Below are positions 52,179 to 52,537 of a stretch of 52,537 nt of DNA, piece by piece (the stretch's first letter is position 1; each line of letters begins with the position of its first letter). Where the stretch lies: NCBI GenBank assembly GCA_031269875.1, contig JAISYM010000106.1, positions 1 through 52,537 of the forward strand. The letters run 5' to 3'. This DNA is from Synergistaceae bacterium (GTDB taxonomy: Bacteria > Synergistota > Synergistia > Synergistales > Synergistaceae). A program made the translations under genes and the position numbers. The notes beneath the pieces are model-generated. The model was not told the DNA's origin and did not search any database. It was given only the letters and a program-made list of their open reading frames with translations.

Positions 52179-52537
52179 AGGCGGGGGCGAGTTTTGACTG
52201 AGACATCGGGTAGATTAAATTTCGAGTTTCGGGAGGTTTGAACAAATCAGCCAACAGGGTTTTGACGGAACCGCGAGGCTTTACGGCGGCTTTTAGACGA
52301 TAAGGCGCTGCTTTCGAGCGCCTCGTCGTCTTATCCTTCAAAACCGATCCTCAATACCGGAAACGTCTCGGCGGAAGTCTGGCTCAAAAAAGAGGTTGGG
52401 GCACATCGCGATAATTCTATTTATATTTTCTTACTACGAAAGGAATGCCATCTTAAATAATGAGAAATTATGGGTGCGGTTCATTTATTATCGATTGTAT
52501 TTTGGTCGTAGCAACCGGTGGTTTATGGCTTATTTGG
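52179..52537. other. Non-coding end of window with a hairpin
   Basis: No gene is supported in these 359 bp. Arms at 52295-52309 and 52317-52331 (AGACGATAAGGCGCT and its near complement) form a hairpin of about 14 bp but no T-tract follows, so a terminator for pspA is only possible. The last 150 bp are AT-rich. Confidence 0.4.

Overview
The window looks like chromosome from an anaerobic diderm bacterium, most likely Synergistota (inference from gene order and protein style; not tested). Supporting signs are LPS sugar genes (kdsB, kdnA), a superoxide reductase rather than superoxide dismutase, a molybdenum hydroxylase, fermentative ackA, PspA, a hybrid histidine kinase and a diguanylate cyclase. 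A remnant resembling flagellin is also present.

Layout. 0-11 kb is housekeeping: tRNA-Ser(GCU), a SurA-type chaperone, polA, gltX, tmcAL, ackA, yceD-rpmF and dgkA, then a degenerate mannonate-dehydratase homologue. 11.3-17.4 kb (minus strand) is a molybdenum hydroxylase operon: a 2Fe-2S subunit, a Mo subunit, an FAD subunit with a whole GltD-like oxidoreductase nested inside it, and two small SpoVA-family membrane proteins. 17.5-22.7 kb (plus) is a MoxR AAA+ / VWA / LRV-repeat three-gene unit with unusual active-site substitutions. It is followed by a TetR regulator with an unknown partner, a degraded region and two iron-sulfur flavoproteins. 26-30 kb holds a PTS EIIC-like membrane protein with dhaL and dhaK, then an orphan metQ behind what looks like a peptide-leader attenuator. 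30.7-46 kb contains a dipeptidase, gpmA, a FIST/hybrid-kinase pair, birA, rnhA, superoxide reductase, a DUF2284 protein, kdsB-kdnA, tilS-hpt-ftsH, and a V4R/GGDEF pair. 46.7-52.2 kb is accessory: tandem secreted paralogues, a serine recombinase, two secreted proteins sharing one duplicated signal-peptide cassette, and a zinc-ribbon membrane protein next to pspA.

Two observations stand out. First, upstream of metQ there is a strong promoter, a 31-codon reading frame with three consecutive Met codons followed by Cys, and a Rho-independent terminator. The 3' arm of that terminator is repeated inside the reading frame, so the two can compete for the 5' arm. This is the anatomy of a methionine-sensing transcription attenuator. 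Second, a family of 106-110 bp elements with inverted ends is present in four full copies and two remnants. It is flanked by 4-bp TTAA or TCAA duplications. One copy sits in frame inside a signal peptide; removing the element and one duplication restores a normal signal peptide.

All calls are from reading the sequence and remembered family patterns. No search, structure prediction or statistics were run. Start codons were moved inward wherever a Shine-Dalgarno sequence supported a later start.
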